Below, piece after piece: positions 11,081 to 20,689 of a stretch of 64,000 nt of DNA. The stretch's first letter is position 1, and the number at the start of each line of letters is the position of its first letter. Source of the DNA: Brachyhypopomus gauderio (taxonomy: Eukaryota > Chordata > Actinopteri > Gymnotiformes > Hypopomidae); contig NW_027506875.1 of assembly GCF_052324685.1 (NCBI RefSeq), forward strand, positions 1,732,309 to 1,796,308. Direction: 5' to 3'. The notes beneath the pieces were generated by a model. That model was not told where the DNA came from, made no database searches, and was given only the letters and a program-made list of their open reading frames with translations. The translations under genes and the position numbers were made by a program.

Positions 11081-11318
11081 GCCGCATACAGATCCTTGTG
11101 GGACACCATACTTTACTTTAGAATGCTCAGAGCATTCGTTATTTACTAGCACAAATTGGTAACGATCTGTCAGGTAGGACCTGAACCAGGAGAGTGCTTG
11201 CCGCATACAGATCCTTGTGGGACACCATACTTTACTTTAGAATGCTCAGAGCATTCGTTATTTACTAGCACAAATTGGTAACGATCTGTCAGGTAGGACC
11301 TGAACCAGGAGAGTGCTT
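11081..11318. repeat. Perfect 119-bp tandem duplication
   Basis: Units 11081-11199 and 11200-11318 appear identical. Each starts GCCGCATACAGATCC and ends GGAGAGTGCTT, and includes LINE reverse-transcriptase coding DNA plus a few bases of the adjoining hAT-like fragment. The duplication therefore post-dates the junction between the two. Confidence 0.9.
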
Positions 11319-11859
11319 GACCTCTTATGCCAATGAGTGTCTCCAGTCTATTAAGTAGAATATTATGATTAATGGTGTCAAAAGCAGCACTGAGGTCTAG
11401 CAGTATGAGAAACGAAATGTGTCCTTTATCAGAGGATATTAAGAGATCGTTCAATACTTTAGTAAGTGCTGTTTCAGTGCTGTGATGAGCTCTAAATCCA
11501 GATTGAAATAACTCTAAGACATGTTCTGTCTGTAAGAAGGAAGAGAGTTGTGAAGAAACTACTTTCTCTAAAATTTTGGATATGAATGACAGATTAGAAA
11601 TTGGCCTATAGTTGGACAGTTCTTGGGGGTTAAGACCAGGTTTTTTAATTAGCGGCTTGATGACTGCAAGTTTAAATGAACTGGGAACATAGCCCAAGCT
11701 CAGAGAATAGTTTATTATAGTAAGCAGCGGTTCTACATTGCTATGCAGTAATTCTTTAAGTAGATGGGTTGGTACAGCATCTAGTATGCATGTGGAGGAT
11801 TTAGCAGATTTTACCAGTGAAATAAGCTCCTCACGACCAATTGGGGAGAAGGACTCTAA
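11200..11859 (-). pseudogene. L2 ORF2 reverse transcriptase core fragment
   Basis: Minus-strand reading frame with the L2 reverse transcriptase blocks in order: [47 protein letters not shown] and [10 protein letters not shown]. It stops at the 119-bp duplication, before the YADD segment. Its upstream side continues through the MITE at 11860 into the endonuclease half. Confidence 0.8.
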
Positions 11860-12193
11860 AGCTGGGTGTACACTGTGCGATTTTTGGCCCATTTTCAGCC
11901 GATTTTTCACTCGTGCGACTATTTTTGCGATCGGGCCGAGTTTCGGCTCAATCGCGTGTCATGCATCGTATAGTTTACGCAGGTAAACGAGGAGCGATTC
12001 ACACCTCACGACCAACTCCCGATCAGAAATCACAGCGTCGCAAGAATATCAAGCATGTTTGAAATTCAAATCGCTCCTCGTGAGAGTATCGCACTGTTGA
12101 AGCAGCTCCACGAGCCGACTCTGCGATTTAGTCGTACAGTTTGAGCTGGAGCTGAGTACACGATTTAAAATATCGTACAGTGTACGCCCAGCT
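11860..12193. mobile_element. 334-bp PIF/Harbinger-type MITE with TAA target duplication
   Basis: Terminal inverted repeats AGCTGGGTGTACACTGTGCGA and, at the right end as reverse complement, AGCTGGGCGTACACTGTACGA (19 of 21 match). They are flanked by TAA at 11857-11859 and 12194-12196. The interior is rich in CGATTTTT/AAATCG motifs. It interrupts the ORF of the L2 LINE, so it is younger than that copy. Confidence 0.9.
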
Positions 12194-12196
12194 TAA

Positions 12197-13290
12197 CAGG
12201 ACATCAGAGCTGACCAGACAGCTGTCAAGGTGCATTGGCATGTTGACAGGCTCTGAGATAGCACTACTAATGTTTTCCCTAATTTTATCAATCTTATCAT
12301 TAAAGAATTTCATAAAATTGTTACTGCTACACTCTAGTGGAATAAGAGAATTGATTTGTTCGTGACACCTCATAAGGCTGGAAACAGTTTTAAAAAGGAG
12401 TCCTGAATTGTTTTTATGTTTTTCTATTAAGGCCGATAAGTATAAGGACTTTGCCGTATGGAGGGCATGCTTATATTCAATAAGGCTGCTTTTCCATGAT
12501 AGTCTATACACTTCTAACTTCGAATTTCGCCATTTACGTTCTTGGATCCGCGCGGCTCGTTTGAGGCTACGCGTGTGCTCATTGTACCATGGCGCTATTC
12601 TTCTCTCCGTGGCTCTCTTATATCGTAGTGGTGCAACTTTGTCTAAAGCTGAACAAAGGGAAGTCTCGACGTGCTCGGTGAAACGCTCTAGTCCTTCCGG
12701 AGCTACAAGTGGATCAGTGTTTGTCAGACCCGGTAAAATATCAGTGAGCGCAGCTATGGTGCTGGGTGTTATAGCTCGTTTAATTTGATAGCAGGGTGGC
12801 CGATGAACACAGTCAGTTAAACACAACATGTACGTTATGAGGCTGTGGTCAGAAACAGCCTCACTCTGAGGAAGAATTGCTAAACTGGATATGTCAATAC
12901 CAAATGACAAGACCAAGTCTAAAGTATGACTACAGTTATGCGTAGGACCCACCACATTCTGAGTTATACCCATTGAATCAAGAATTGCTTGAAAATGAAT
13001 GCTAAAAGAGTCACACAGATTTTCAAAATGGATATTAAAATCACCAACTATAATCACCTTATCGGCTGATAGCACTACATGAGACAGGGGGCGGTAAATA
13101 GTAATTAACATAAATGACTGCGACACTTTGTTGCTTGTTAAATTTGAAACATTTGATACAGTGAGGATGAGGTGTTCAAAAGAATTAAACTTGAAGCCAA
13201 ATTTTTGAGAAATGCCTATATCAGAGTCATATATTGTGGCGACCCCACCTCCTCGACCATTTGGACGGGGGTTATGGACATATCTATAGC
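12197..13290 (-). pseudogene. L2 ORF2 endonuclease half, 5'-truncated
   Basis: Minus strand. It contains an ITIYRPLS block, GDFNIHFENL, THNCSHTLDLVL and SDHSLITY, which together mark the apurinic-like endonuclease of L2/CR1 elements, followed by the linker (APWYNEHTRSLK and ERKWRNSKLE) leading toward the reverse transcriptase. The N-terminal catalytic Glu block (LTETW) is missing because of 5' truncation, and a frame change lies near 13126. Confidence 0.75.
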
Positions 13291-13307
13291 CAGAGGGACA
13301 TGAACAG

Positions 13308-13855
13308 ATGCTTCAGCAGATCATTGAGCAATTGAGTAATTTCACTGCTGCTATTCAGACCTTAGCCAGCTCTGACTCAACTCCTCACCAATCACCCTCT
13401 GCCAGGCCAGTTGAAACCCTAGTTGCTCAAGTTCATTGTGAACCCGCTCTCCCATATCCAGCTCGGTACACAGGAGATCCTGAAGGGTGTAGGGGTTTTC
13501 TATTGCAATGTTTCATCATGTTCGAACAGCAACCCTCACGTTTTCCCACCAAATGGCGCCAAGGTAGCATACGTACTGGCCTTGCTTACTGACAGGGTTT
13601 TAGCCTGGGCTATTCCCCTCTGGGAGGCTCAGTCTGATGTGTGCTCCTCCTGTGAAAATTTTTTGGCTGCCATGAAAAGTGCCTTCTACCATCCGTCTTC
13701 AGGAGGAGTGGTTGGTCCTCGTTTTTTTTGCGGTTGCGTCAAGGTAGAATGTTTGTGGTAGAATACTCACTGGAATTCAGGACGTTAACTTCTGGGAGCG
13801 GATGGGGTACGGACGCCCTAATAGCTATTTATCAGGAAGGTCTTTCTGACGAGTT
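13308..13855 (+). pseudogene. Ty3/gypsy gag fragment with frameshifts
   Basis: Continues the gag begun at 9231. It encodes a glutamine-rich stretch (LQQIIEQLSNF), then PARYTGDPEGCRGFLLQC and, after a frame change near 13550, AYVLALLTDRVLAWA, all typical of fish gypsy gag capsid regions. A second frame change lies near 13730, before MFVVEYSLEFRTL. The segment ends at GLSDEF, where the second LINE has inserted. Two or more frameshifts make it non-functional. Confidence 0.8.
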
Positions 13856-14331
13856 CAATCAATCAATCAATCAATCAAAGTTTATTTGTATAGCGCTTTT
13901 CACAACACATGTTGTCACAAAGCGCCTTACAGGATTTAAAAGGTTAACAATACTACGGGTCCAGAACCCTAATGAGCAAGCCAAGGGCGACAGTGGCGAG
14001 GAAAAACTCCCTAAGATAGTGGGGAATAGGAAGAAACCTCGGGAGAACCAAGACTCAAAAGGGAACCCATCCTCCATTGGGCGGCCCGTTAACACACAGA
14101 TTACACAAAATACAGACAAATACACAAGTCACACACAAATCACACAATCAGACTAAGTAAAGGTAAAAATGAAAGTTCTGGGTTATGATATTGTCACTGT
14201 AAATGTCTGTTGATGCCAGGCTTTCATTCCGTGTCGGAGCAGCGATGCTGGTATTGTAGGCTCCGACTGCAATGTTACTCTCCAGGTGAACCTCGGAGAA
14301 AAGATACGAGATGTAGTAAATATGTAACAGA

Positions 14332-16980
14332 TTAATCAAAGGCCAAACTAAACAGATGAGTCTTTAATCGAGTTTTAAACATTGAGACTGTGTCTGAGTC
14401 CCGAATAGAGGCAGGAAGATTATTCCACAATTGTGGAGCTTTAAAAGAAAAGGCTCTTCCACCTGCTGTGATCTTTTTGATCCTAGGAACAGTTAATAAC
14501 CCTGCGTCCTGCGAGCGAAGTGAACGCGCTGGGTTATATTGTTCAATAAGTTCACTAAGATAGTCTGGAGCTAAGCCATGCAGCGTTTTATATGTTAATA
14601 AAAGTATTTTATAGTCAATACGGAATCTAATTGGCAGCCAGTGTAATGACGATAGTACGGGACTAATGTGATCAAACTTTTTAGTTTTTGTTAAAACTCG
14701 TGCTGCTGCGTTCTGAACCAGCTGGAGTTTGTTTATCGATTTACCAGAACATCCAGCTAGGAGACTGTTGCAATAATCTAAACGAGAGGATATGAATGCA
14801 TGGATTCGTTTTTCTGCATCACTAATATTTAATATGTTTCTAATTTTGGCAATGTTGCGCAAGTGAAAGAACGCTACCCTAGTTATATTATTAATATGTG
14901 TATCGAACGAGAGATCTGGGTCTATTGTGACGCCCAAGTTCTTTACCTCTGCGCTGGGGGTTATAGTAAAAGAATGTAGATTCAATGCTGCATTATGTAT
15001 CTTGTCTCTCGCAGCCCTAGACCCAACTATTATCAATTCTGTTTTATCGGCATTTAGTGCTAGAAAGTTACATGCCATCCAATGTTTTATCTCTTCTACA
15101 CATTTCTCAATCTTACTGTTTGCGCCTAAATCATCGGGTTTTGCCGATAAATATAGCTGAGTGTCGTCTGCGTAGGAATGGAAACTGATGTCATGCTTAT
15201 GCATAATTTCGCCTAAGGGTAACATGTACAGTGTGAATAGAAGTGGTCCTAGGACTGTCCCTTGTGGGACACCATATTTAACCTGCACAGATTTAGAGGT
15301 TTTATTATTAACACTTACACATTGGAAGCGGTCAGTTAAATATGATCTAAACCAGGAGAGTGCGACTCCTTTAATACCTACTGTGTTTTCTAGTCTATCC
15401 AGCAAAATGTTGTGGTCTACAGTATCAAAAGCTGCACTAAGATCCAACAGTATAAGGAACGAGACGAGCCCATTATCGGCCGATATTAGTAGATCATTCA
15501 CTACCCTGAGTAAAGCTGTTTCAGTGCTGTGGTTTGGTCTAAATCCTGATTGGAACTTTTCATGGATACTATTTGATTGGAGATAGTGGTTTAACTGATT
15601 GGAAACTGCTTTTTCTAAAATTTTAGAGATAAATGGGAGATTAGAAATGGGTCTATAGTTGGCTAAAATCTGCGGATCGAGATTCTGTTTTTTAATCAAG
15701 GGTCTAATTACGGCGCATTTTAATTGTTTGGGCATGTAACCTAGGTTAAGGGAGGAGTTAATCATATTAAGTAAGGGCCCTGCAGTGGCTGGGAGTAGGT
15801 CTTTAAATAGACGGGTTGGAACTGGGTCAAATATACATGATGTAGGCTTAGACGAATTAATCAATGTTGTGAGCTCTTTTTGCGATATAGGATTGAAGAT
15901 ATTTAGCTCAGTAATATTTTTGGATGCATTGTTACTAATAGCTGAACTACTGGGGTTGGATTGGAGGTTAGGCTGCGATGTATTATGACTCTGTAGTCGG
16001 ATATTATCTATTTTATTATTGAAAAAGTTTAAAAATTCATCGCTAGTGTGTGTAAGTGCTGTGTTAGAACTAGTGTCGTTGATATTTCTTGTTAGTTTAG
16101 ATACCGTCGCGAAGAGAAATCTAGGGTTATTCTTGTTGTTTTCTATTAGTGTCGAATAGTATGCGGCTCTAGCTTTTATTAGGGCATGTTTATATTTGAC
16201 TATGGCGTCTTTCCATGTGATTCTAAACACTTCTAGTGAGGTGGATTTCCATTTTCGCTCCGCTGCTCGAGCTGCCTGTTTTAGAAGACGAGTGTGTTCG
16301 TCATACCATGGTGATAGCTTTTTCTCCCTAATTAATTTTGTTTTAATTGGAGCTACACTGTCTAAGGTATTGCTGAGTGTGGAATAAAACTGTTGTGTTG
16401 CCTGTTCCAATTCATTGGGCTGCAGTGGCATAGTGTTCGGTAGCTCTGGCAGTAAGTTTATAAATGTTGCTGCAGTGTCGGATGTAATAGTGCGCGTGGT
16501 TTTTGTATGGCGCATCTGATGTACATTGTATAAAGTCATTTCATATATTAGTAAGAAATGATCTGAAATGGCGTCATTTTGGGGGATGACTGCCAGATGT
16601 TCTATGTTTAATCCGTAAGTAAGTATTAAGTCTAAGGTGTGTTTACAGCGGTGGGTAGGCCCTGTCACATTTTGGGCTATACCTACTGAATCTAGTATGG
16701 AGTCGAACGCAATTTTCAGTGGGTCTGATTCATTTTCATAATGAATGTTGAAATCACCCACAATTACAAATCTCTCGATGGTTAAGACTAGTTCCGAAAG
16801 AAACTCAGCAAATTCCTGAAGAAATTCTGAGTAGGGACCCGGCGGTCGATAGATGGTCACTAATTTAAGCTTTGTTTTATTGCCTATACGATTATTGCCT
16901 ATTTCACCTATCAAAGCCTCGAATGAGTTAATAGACGAGTTGAAAGATGAGTTAGCGCTCCGTGACCCCCCCCCCCCCAC
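14332..16980 (-). CDS. L2 LINE ORF2 protein, N-terminally truncated
   Basis: An 882-codon open frame on the minus strand. The first residues read through the G-homopolymer and are not original. From about residue 45 it follows L2 ORF2: [25 protein letters not shown] and SDHFLLIYE (C-terminal endonuclease blocks), then a basic linker, then reverse transcriptase blocks [56 protein letters not shown] and the catalytic YADD. It ends in the family's conserved C-terminus. The endonuclease N-terminus, including the LTETW glutamate, is missing, so the copy cannot act as an autonomous element even though the frame is open. The open frame points to a recent insertion. Confidence 0.85.
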   Translation of the reverse strand: MGGGGSRSANSSFNSSINSFEALIGEIGNNRIGNKTKLKLVTIYRPPGPYSEFLQEFAEFLSELVLTIERFVIVGDFNIHYENESDPLKIAFDSILDSVGIAQNVTGPTHRCKHTLDLILTYGLNIEHLAVIPQNDAISDHFLLIYEMTLYNVHQMRHTKTTRTITSDTAATFINLLPELPNTMPLQPNELEQATQQFYSTLSNTLDSVAPIKTKLIREKKLSPWYDEHTRLLKQAARAAERKWKSTSLEVFRITWKDAIVKYKHALIKARAAYYSTLIENNKNNPRFLFATVSKLTRNINDTSSNTALTHTSDEFLNFFNNKIDNIRLQSHNTSQPNLQSNPSSSAISNNASKNITELNIFNPISQKELTTLINSSKPTSCIFDPVPTRLFKDLLPATAGPLLNMINSSLNLGYMPKQLKCAVIRPLIKKQNLDPQILANYRPISNLPFISKILEKAVSNQLNHYLQSNSIHEKFQSGFRPNHSTETALLRVVNDLLISADNGLVSFLILLDLSAAFDTVDHNILLDRLENTVGIKGVALSWFRSYLTDRFQCVSVNNKTSKSVQVKYGVPQGTVLGPLLFTLYMLPLGEIMHKHDISFHSYADDTQLYLSAKPDDLGANSKIEKCVEEIKHWMACNFLALNADKTELIIVGSRAARDKIHNAALNLHSFTITPSAEVKNLGVTIDPDLSFDTHINNITRVAFFHLRNIAKIRNILNISDAEKRIHAFISSRLDYCNSLLAGCSGKSINKLQLVQNAAARVLTKTKKFDHISPVLSSLHWLPIRFRIDYKILLLTYKTLHGLAPDYLSELIEQYNPARSLRSQDAGLLTVPRIKKITAGGRAFSFKAPQLWNNLPASIRDSDTVSMFKTRLKTHLFSLAFD

Positions 16981-16997
16981 CCCCCCCCCCCCCCCCC
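16966..16997. repeat. C-homopolymer at the LINE/gypsy junction
   Basis: Thirteen C, one A, then eighteen C, located where the truncated LINE would encode consecutive glycine codons (its conserved GRGGG region). It may be a real slippage expansion or an assembly artefact. Confidence 0.9.
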
Positions 16998-18650
16998 GGC
17001 TGATCTGGACACTATGATTTCACTCATGGTACGCCTCGACAACCATCGTCATGAGCGTAAACAGGCCAAAAGACCACAGCCCCAGGTCACTATGCCCACT
17101 GCGGTAGTGAGGGGCATCAAAGGTCAAGGTGTCCTGAGTTACAGGGAAAAGGGGCGGCCCGCCTGTGAAGAAGGAGGCCCTGGTGGGTCCTGTCTCAAGC
17201 CCTCAGAGCAACAGACTATACGTCCATGTGTTGTTAACCTGGTGGGGCTCTGAGGAGAAACGCTTGTTGGCGTTTATTGACTCAGGCGCCACCACCAGTT
17301 TTATAGACGTCTCTCTGGCCACTGAACTTGGCATCCCCCTAGTCAGCTTGGATAAATCCTTCTCTGTGGCGGCGGTGGATGGAAGTGCTTTAACCTCTGG
17401 TGAAGTTGTTAAAAAAACCATACCGGTTGACATGAACATAGGGGGTCACAAAGAACAGCTCACCCTCTAGGTTATTAGTGCCCCCAAGATGCGTCTCATC
17501 CTGGGGTTTCTGTGGTTGCAACGCCACAACCCAGAGGTAGATTGGCTCACCCGCATTGTATGGAGTTGGAGAGCTGTCTGTCAGGAGACATGTCTCAAAA
17601 AACACCCTGAGTATCTTACCGATCACCTTGCTCAGGTTCCCCCCAACTACCACGACCTGAGTGAGGTCTTCAGCAAAAAGAAAGCCAGTTTCCTTCTGCC
17701 ACACAGGCCCTACGATATAGCTATATAGCTATTGACCTGCTTCCTGGGTCTAGCCCTCCTAGGGGTCAACACTTTTCTTTGGCCGTTACGGAACGCAAGG
17801 CCTTGGAGGAATATATACAAGAGGCGCTGGCAGCAGGTTTCATTCGACCTTCCACCTCCCCTGCCGGGGCCGGGTTCTTTTTTGTGGGGAAAAAGGATGG
17901 GGGGGGGGGGGGGGGGGGGGGGGGGGGGCGGGGGTTAAGGTTGTGTATTGATTATCGTGGCCTCAATAAAGTAACTGTAAAAGACCCGTCATCCCTTGCC
18001 CCTCATAGCCACTGCATTTCAGGCACTCCAAAAAGCAACAATATTTACCAAACTTGATCTCCGGAGTGCCTACAATTTGTTCAGAGGAGAGGGTGATGAG
18101 TGGAAGACCGCCTTTATCACCCCTTTTGGGCATTACGAGTATTTGGTCATGCCATTTGGTTTTATGAATGCTCCAGCAATCTTCCAACGTTTTATTAACA
18201 ATGTGCTAAGAGAAGCTCTCGACAGGTACGCATTCGTATATTTGGATGACATCCTCATTTATAGTCATTCCAAATCCGAGCACATTAAACACTTTGGCAG
18301 ATTTGACAGCTTCTTTTAGGAAACCACCTTTACATAAAATTGGAGAAATCTCTCTTCCATGTCCGTGAGGTAGACTTCCTGGGGTACCGCATAGTCCAGA
18401 ACACCCTGGCTATGGACCCGTCTAAGATCCGGGCGGTTGCTCAGTGGCCAACACCCACCTCACTCTGTTTGGTTCAGCATTTCTTGGGTTTCGCCAACTT
18501 TTACCGTCGTTTTGTTAACGGTTTCAGCTGGCAGCGCCTCTCATCGCTCTTACTAAAAGAACTCCCGGTCCCTTTGTCTGGTCTCCTGAGTTGCAGCATT
18601 CAAGTTTCTTTTCTCAACCAACAGCTGCCTGACTTTTCACTTGTATTATC
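16998..18650 (+). pseudogene. Ty3/gypsy gag end, protease and reverse transcriptase, broken
   Basis: Resumes gag at ADLDTMISLMVRLDN, then shows a retropepsin-like domain (FIDSGATTSFID, near 17270-17310), a connector (RLILGFLWLQRHNPEVDWL) and the reverse transcriptase. The latter has [59 protein letters not shown] and the catalytic YLDD at about 18238-18250. RNase H begins after FLGFANFYRRFVNGFS and fades near 18650. At least five frame changes or stops are visible, plus a poly-G expansion at 17899-17928. The order gag, protease, RT identifies Ty3/gypsy (Metaviridae-like). It is non-functional. Confidence 0.85.
17899..17928. repeat. 30-G homopolymer inside gypsy RT
   Basis: An uninterrupted run of about 30 G, then C and five G, at the place where gypsy RT normally has KKDGGLR (two glycine codons). 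The flanks resume in the expected order. Confidence 0.9.
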
Positions 18651-18772
18651 AAAACACAAGCCAGAAATCCAATTCCAGCGGAAAACGTGAGAGCACGTGA
18701 AGATGTTAAGAATGTGCTTGTTGAAAATAAACTATTAAGTAAAATATATGCTATACCAGAGCAAATCCTAAC

Positions 18773-19113
18773 TGTTACGGTGACAGCCCTGGACCCTTCC
18801 CTGTGGGCGTGCCGCTATGTTGTCTGCGTGTTGTTATGTCCATGTATGTACTTCCGTGGGTGTGGGTAGTCCGTGAGCGTGTTCGTAGTCTCACCTGTGC
18901 CTTGTCTCGAGATCACGAGGGTACGTGTTGATCACCTATTTAATGTGCGTTCGCGCAGTGTCTTGTGCTCGACTTTGTCTAAAGTTCATGCCAGCGTGAG
19001 TGTGTATGTGCGTGCTTGCGCCAGAAGTGCTGGACGTGTTCATTGTCTGTTCGATTAAAATGTTTTCTGTCACCACTATTGCGCTCGTCGTACCTCCTCC
19101 TTCGTGCGTAACA
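18773..19113 (+). repeat. 5' LTR of the non-autonomous element
   Basis: 341 bp, TG..CA ends, with a CACCTATTTAATGTG TATA-like segment and GATTAAAATG as a possible polyadenylation signal. It is very similar to the 3' LTR. It differs mainly by scattered substitutions and a few extra bases near GTGCTGGACGTG. Confidence 0.9.
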
Positions 19114-19130
19114 GAAAGACGAGCCGTAGG

Positions 19131-19538
19131 ATGCCAGGATATACGTCTGCTCGGAAAAAGGGGAAGAAAAAGGCCAAGCGCCGTCACGCCTCTTCCCCTG
19201 CACGTCGCCACGAAGAGCAGGTGGAGATGCAGCAGGACCCCATATGTGTGCGCCTGCTGCGTCAGGCTCAGGCGGCCGATAATGAGTCGGAAGCGGATTG
19301 CTTTCGGCTGGCCGCAGAGAGAATGTGGAGCGGGAGGCGCAGTGCTTCGCTCCTGGCATACCCTGAGGAGGAGAGGAGAGAAGACCCCTTCTTTCAGGCT
19401 GCGTGGAGAGAGGGTCTCCGTGCACTCAGAAGGGAGTCCTCCCCCACGGCCAGCTGTGAGGAAGGCGATGAGGACCCGCTGGTGGTGTATGCAGGAATGG
19501 TGGTCGGCAACCCCTCCCGAGCTCGAATCAGGGAGTGA
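19131..19538 (+). CDS. Basic N-terminal part of the LTR-element protein (unknown function)
   Basis: A 136-codon frame starting at the ATG at 19131, 18 bp after the 5' LTR. It begins with a lysine/arginine-rich tract (ARKKGKKKAKRRH) that could bind nucleic acid or act as a nuclear signal. It continues with a helical, charged region containing ICVRLLRQAQAADNE and PFFQAAWREGLRALRRE, and ends in an acidic patch (CEEGDEDPLV). I recognise no domain. Its position is where gag normally sits, so a gag-like role is possible but is inference. Shortly before the stop the coding signal moves to another frame (see 19490-20070), so the true product may be longer through one frameshift. Confidence 0.5.
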   Translation: MPGYTSARKKGKKKAKRRHASSPARRHEEQVEMQQDPICVRLLRQAQAADNESEADCFRLAAERMWSGRRSASLLAYPEEERREDPFFQAAWREGLRALRRESSPTASCEEGDEDPLVVYAGMVVGNPSRARIRE

Positions 19539-20070
19539 GGAGTCGGGAGAAGAAGAGACGGGGGACGGAGCTAGCTGTGCGCCGTCGGTGTACTCCGCCC
19601 CCACCGTTTACTACGGCAAGGAAGAGGAAGACATCAGCCCTCCGCCATCAGAGTGTTCAGCGCCTACCGGGCACTCCGGTGAAGAGGAGGAGGAAGAGGT
19701 CAGTCCCCCTCCGTCCGTATACTCGGTCGGGAAGGAGGAGGAGGATGTTAGTCCTTCTCCATCCGTTTACTCAGCTCCGACCAAGTATTACGGCGAGGGA
19801 TATGAGAACGTCAGCCCCTCTCCCTCCGTTCACATGCTCCCCTTCGAGCACAATGGCGAGAGCGATGAAGAGGATAGCGACGCTCAGTGCTCGGAGGGCA
19901 CCGTGCAGTTCGCGCGGCAAGAACCTCGGGGCCCTTCGGAGGAGAGCGATATGGACTGCTCCCGCTGCCCGACCCCGGAGGAGCCCATGTCGCTTGGTCG
20001 GAGCGTCTCCGAGAGTGAGGAGGAGATGGAGACAGCGAGGGGCGCAGCGACGGCATCCCCGGGAGCGTGA
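19490..20070 (+). CDS. Acidic Ser/Pro/Tyr repeat part of the LTR-element protein (unknown function)
   Basis: In the frame ending at the stop at 20068-20070 there are about four imperfect repeats of roughly 15-22 residues. They are built from SVYSAPT, YYG(K/E), runs of Glu/Asp and (I/V)SP(P/S)PS. The repeats differ mostly at third codon positions while the residues persist, which argues that this frame was translated. The rest is rich in Glu, Ser and Asp (SEESDMDCSRCPTPEEP and SVSESEEEME). No ATG suits an independent start, so it is probably the continuation of the 19131 frame by a one-base indel or a programmed shift near 19470-19538. No known family is recognised. Confidence 0.45.
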
Positions 20071-20495
20071 AGGGGCCCTGGTATAGCCAGCAGTCCGAGG
20101 TGGGGGTTCAGTGCGCCCTTGGAGACGCCGCGGACCCCAGCCAGCGCGCGGCAGAGAGCCAGGACTCCGGTGGCACCCAGAAGGAAGGCTGAAGCTCCCC
20201 GAGGGAAGCCACCGGGAGCACGATCAGCGGGAGTCCCGAGCAGCGCAACGCGCGCGCGGAGGTACATCCTGAAGATCGGGGGAACTCCGCCGCGCCTCCG
20301 CTTGCACTTTGGCAAGCAGCCGGAGCGATGCCATGGCTACCTATGCCTGTGTGTGTGTCTATCCCATTGTGTCTCCCTAGTCTCCTTTTCCCTTTCGTAC
20401 CTCTTGTGTTTCATGTTCCCGTGTGCGTGTTTGTTGCTGTGCCATTGTTTAATGTATTTTCCCCTGTCTTTCCAGGGAGGGTGTGCTAGGGCTGT

Positions 20496-20661
20496 TTGTG
20501 GCCGTTCCCACCATCGGGGGAGACGGCTCTCGGAGGCTCGCTACTCCCGGAGCATCCCGCGCAGCTGGAAAGCCCCGAACCAACACCAATGGACAGGTCC
20601 GGAGCCGCCGGGATCACGAGCCTCCGAGAGCCGTCTCCCCCGATGGTGGGAACCGCCACGA
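20496..20661. repeat. Hairpin-forming inverted repeat before the 3' LTR
   Basis: Arms 20496-20540 and 20617-20661 match at 43 of 45 positions as reverse complements. Their core is CCACCATCGGGGGAGACGGC. The 76-bp loop is GC-rich. It lies 28 bp upstream of the 3' LTR, inside the element. Encapsidation, a polypurine-tract-like role or a relic MITE are possible explanations, none demonstrated. Confidence 0.85.
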
Positions 20662-20689
20662 ACGCCACGAACACCCTGACGGGTGGTTC

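Larger units (their letters stand above)
9301..13300 (-). mobile_element. L2-type LINE, 5'-truncated, rearranged
   Basis: Minus strand. The 3' UTR with (ATTG)n tail lies at the left (9301-9540). Coding remnants are 10099-10742 (reverse transcriptase C-terminus), 11200-11859 (reverse transcriptase core up to PQGS) and 12197-13290 (endonuclease half, with GDFNIH and SDHSL). About 120 residues, including the expected YADD catalytic segment, are missing between the first two blocks and replaced by a hAT-like fragment. A Harbinger-type MITE (11860-12193) splits the last two blocks. It is therefore inactive. The 5' end is truncated inside the endonuclease, at the PNGRGGG region. Confidence 0.85.
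13856..16997 (-). mobile_element. L2-type LINE, 5'-truncated, with long open ORF2
   Basis: Minus-strand insertion into gypsy gag. The 3' end is at the left with a (CAAT)n repeat and the AGCGCTTTTCACAACA tail. The 5' end stops within the endonuclease in a C-homopolymer (16966-16997, interrupted once by A). The 3' UTR is closely related to that of the LINE at 9301 (shared CCATTGGGCGGCCCGTTAAC) and less like the 48139 copy, so two L2 subfamilies are present. Confidence 0.88.
9231..18650 (+). mobile_element. Decayed Ty3/gypsy retrotransposon interrupted by two L2 LINEs
   Basis: Three plus-strand pieces of one element are recognisable: the gag start (9231-9300), gag (13308-13855) and the gag end plus protease and reverse transcriptase (16998-18650). 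Two antisense L2 LINEs (9301-13300 and 13856-16997) sit between them. Removing them would bring the gag parts back into order, although frameshifts remain. The integrase and 3' LTR are missing. After about 18650 the sequence changes to a fragment resembling 6628-6690, then the small LTR element at 18773. Confidence 0.8.

Noticed and set aside
12408..12788. Plus-strand ORF of 126 codons, and similar plus ORFs at 15188 and 52064
   Set aside because: Opposite-strand shadows of the L2 ORFs.
9231..18650. A functional gypsy element or endogenous retrovirus
   Set aside because: Multiple frameshifts, two large insertions, no integrase, no envelope-like frame and no 3' LTR.
18773..19113. Treating the two LTRs as the missing LTRs of the gypsy element at 9231
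   Set aside because: Both LTRs lie downstream of the pol remnant, share a CTAAC target duplication with each other, and do not resemble the putative gypsy 5' LTR at 9011.
19535..20086. Alternative 183-codon frame over the acidic repeat region
   Set aside because: It is the +1 shadow: repeat units vary at third positions in the acidic frame, which points to the other frame as the translated one.
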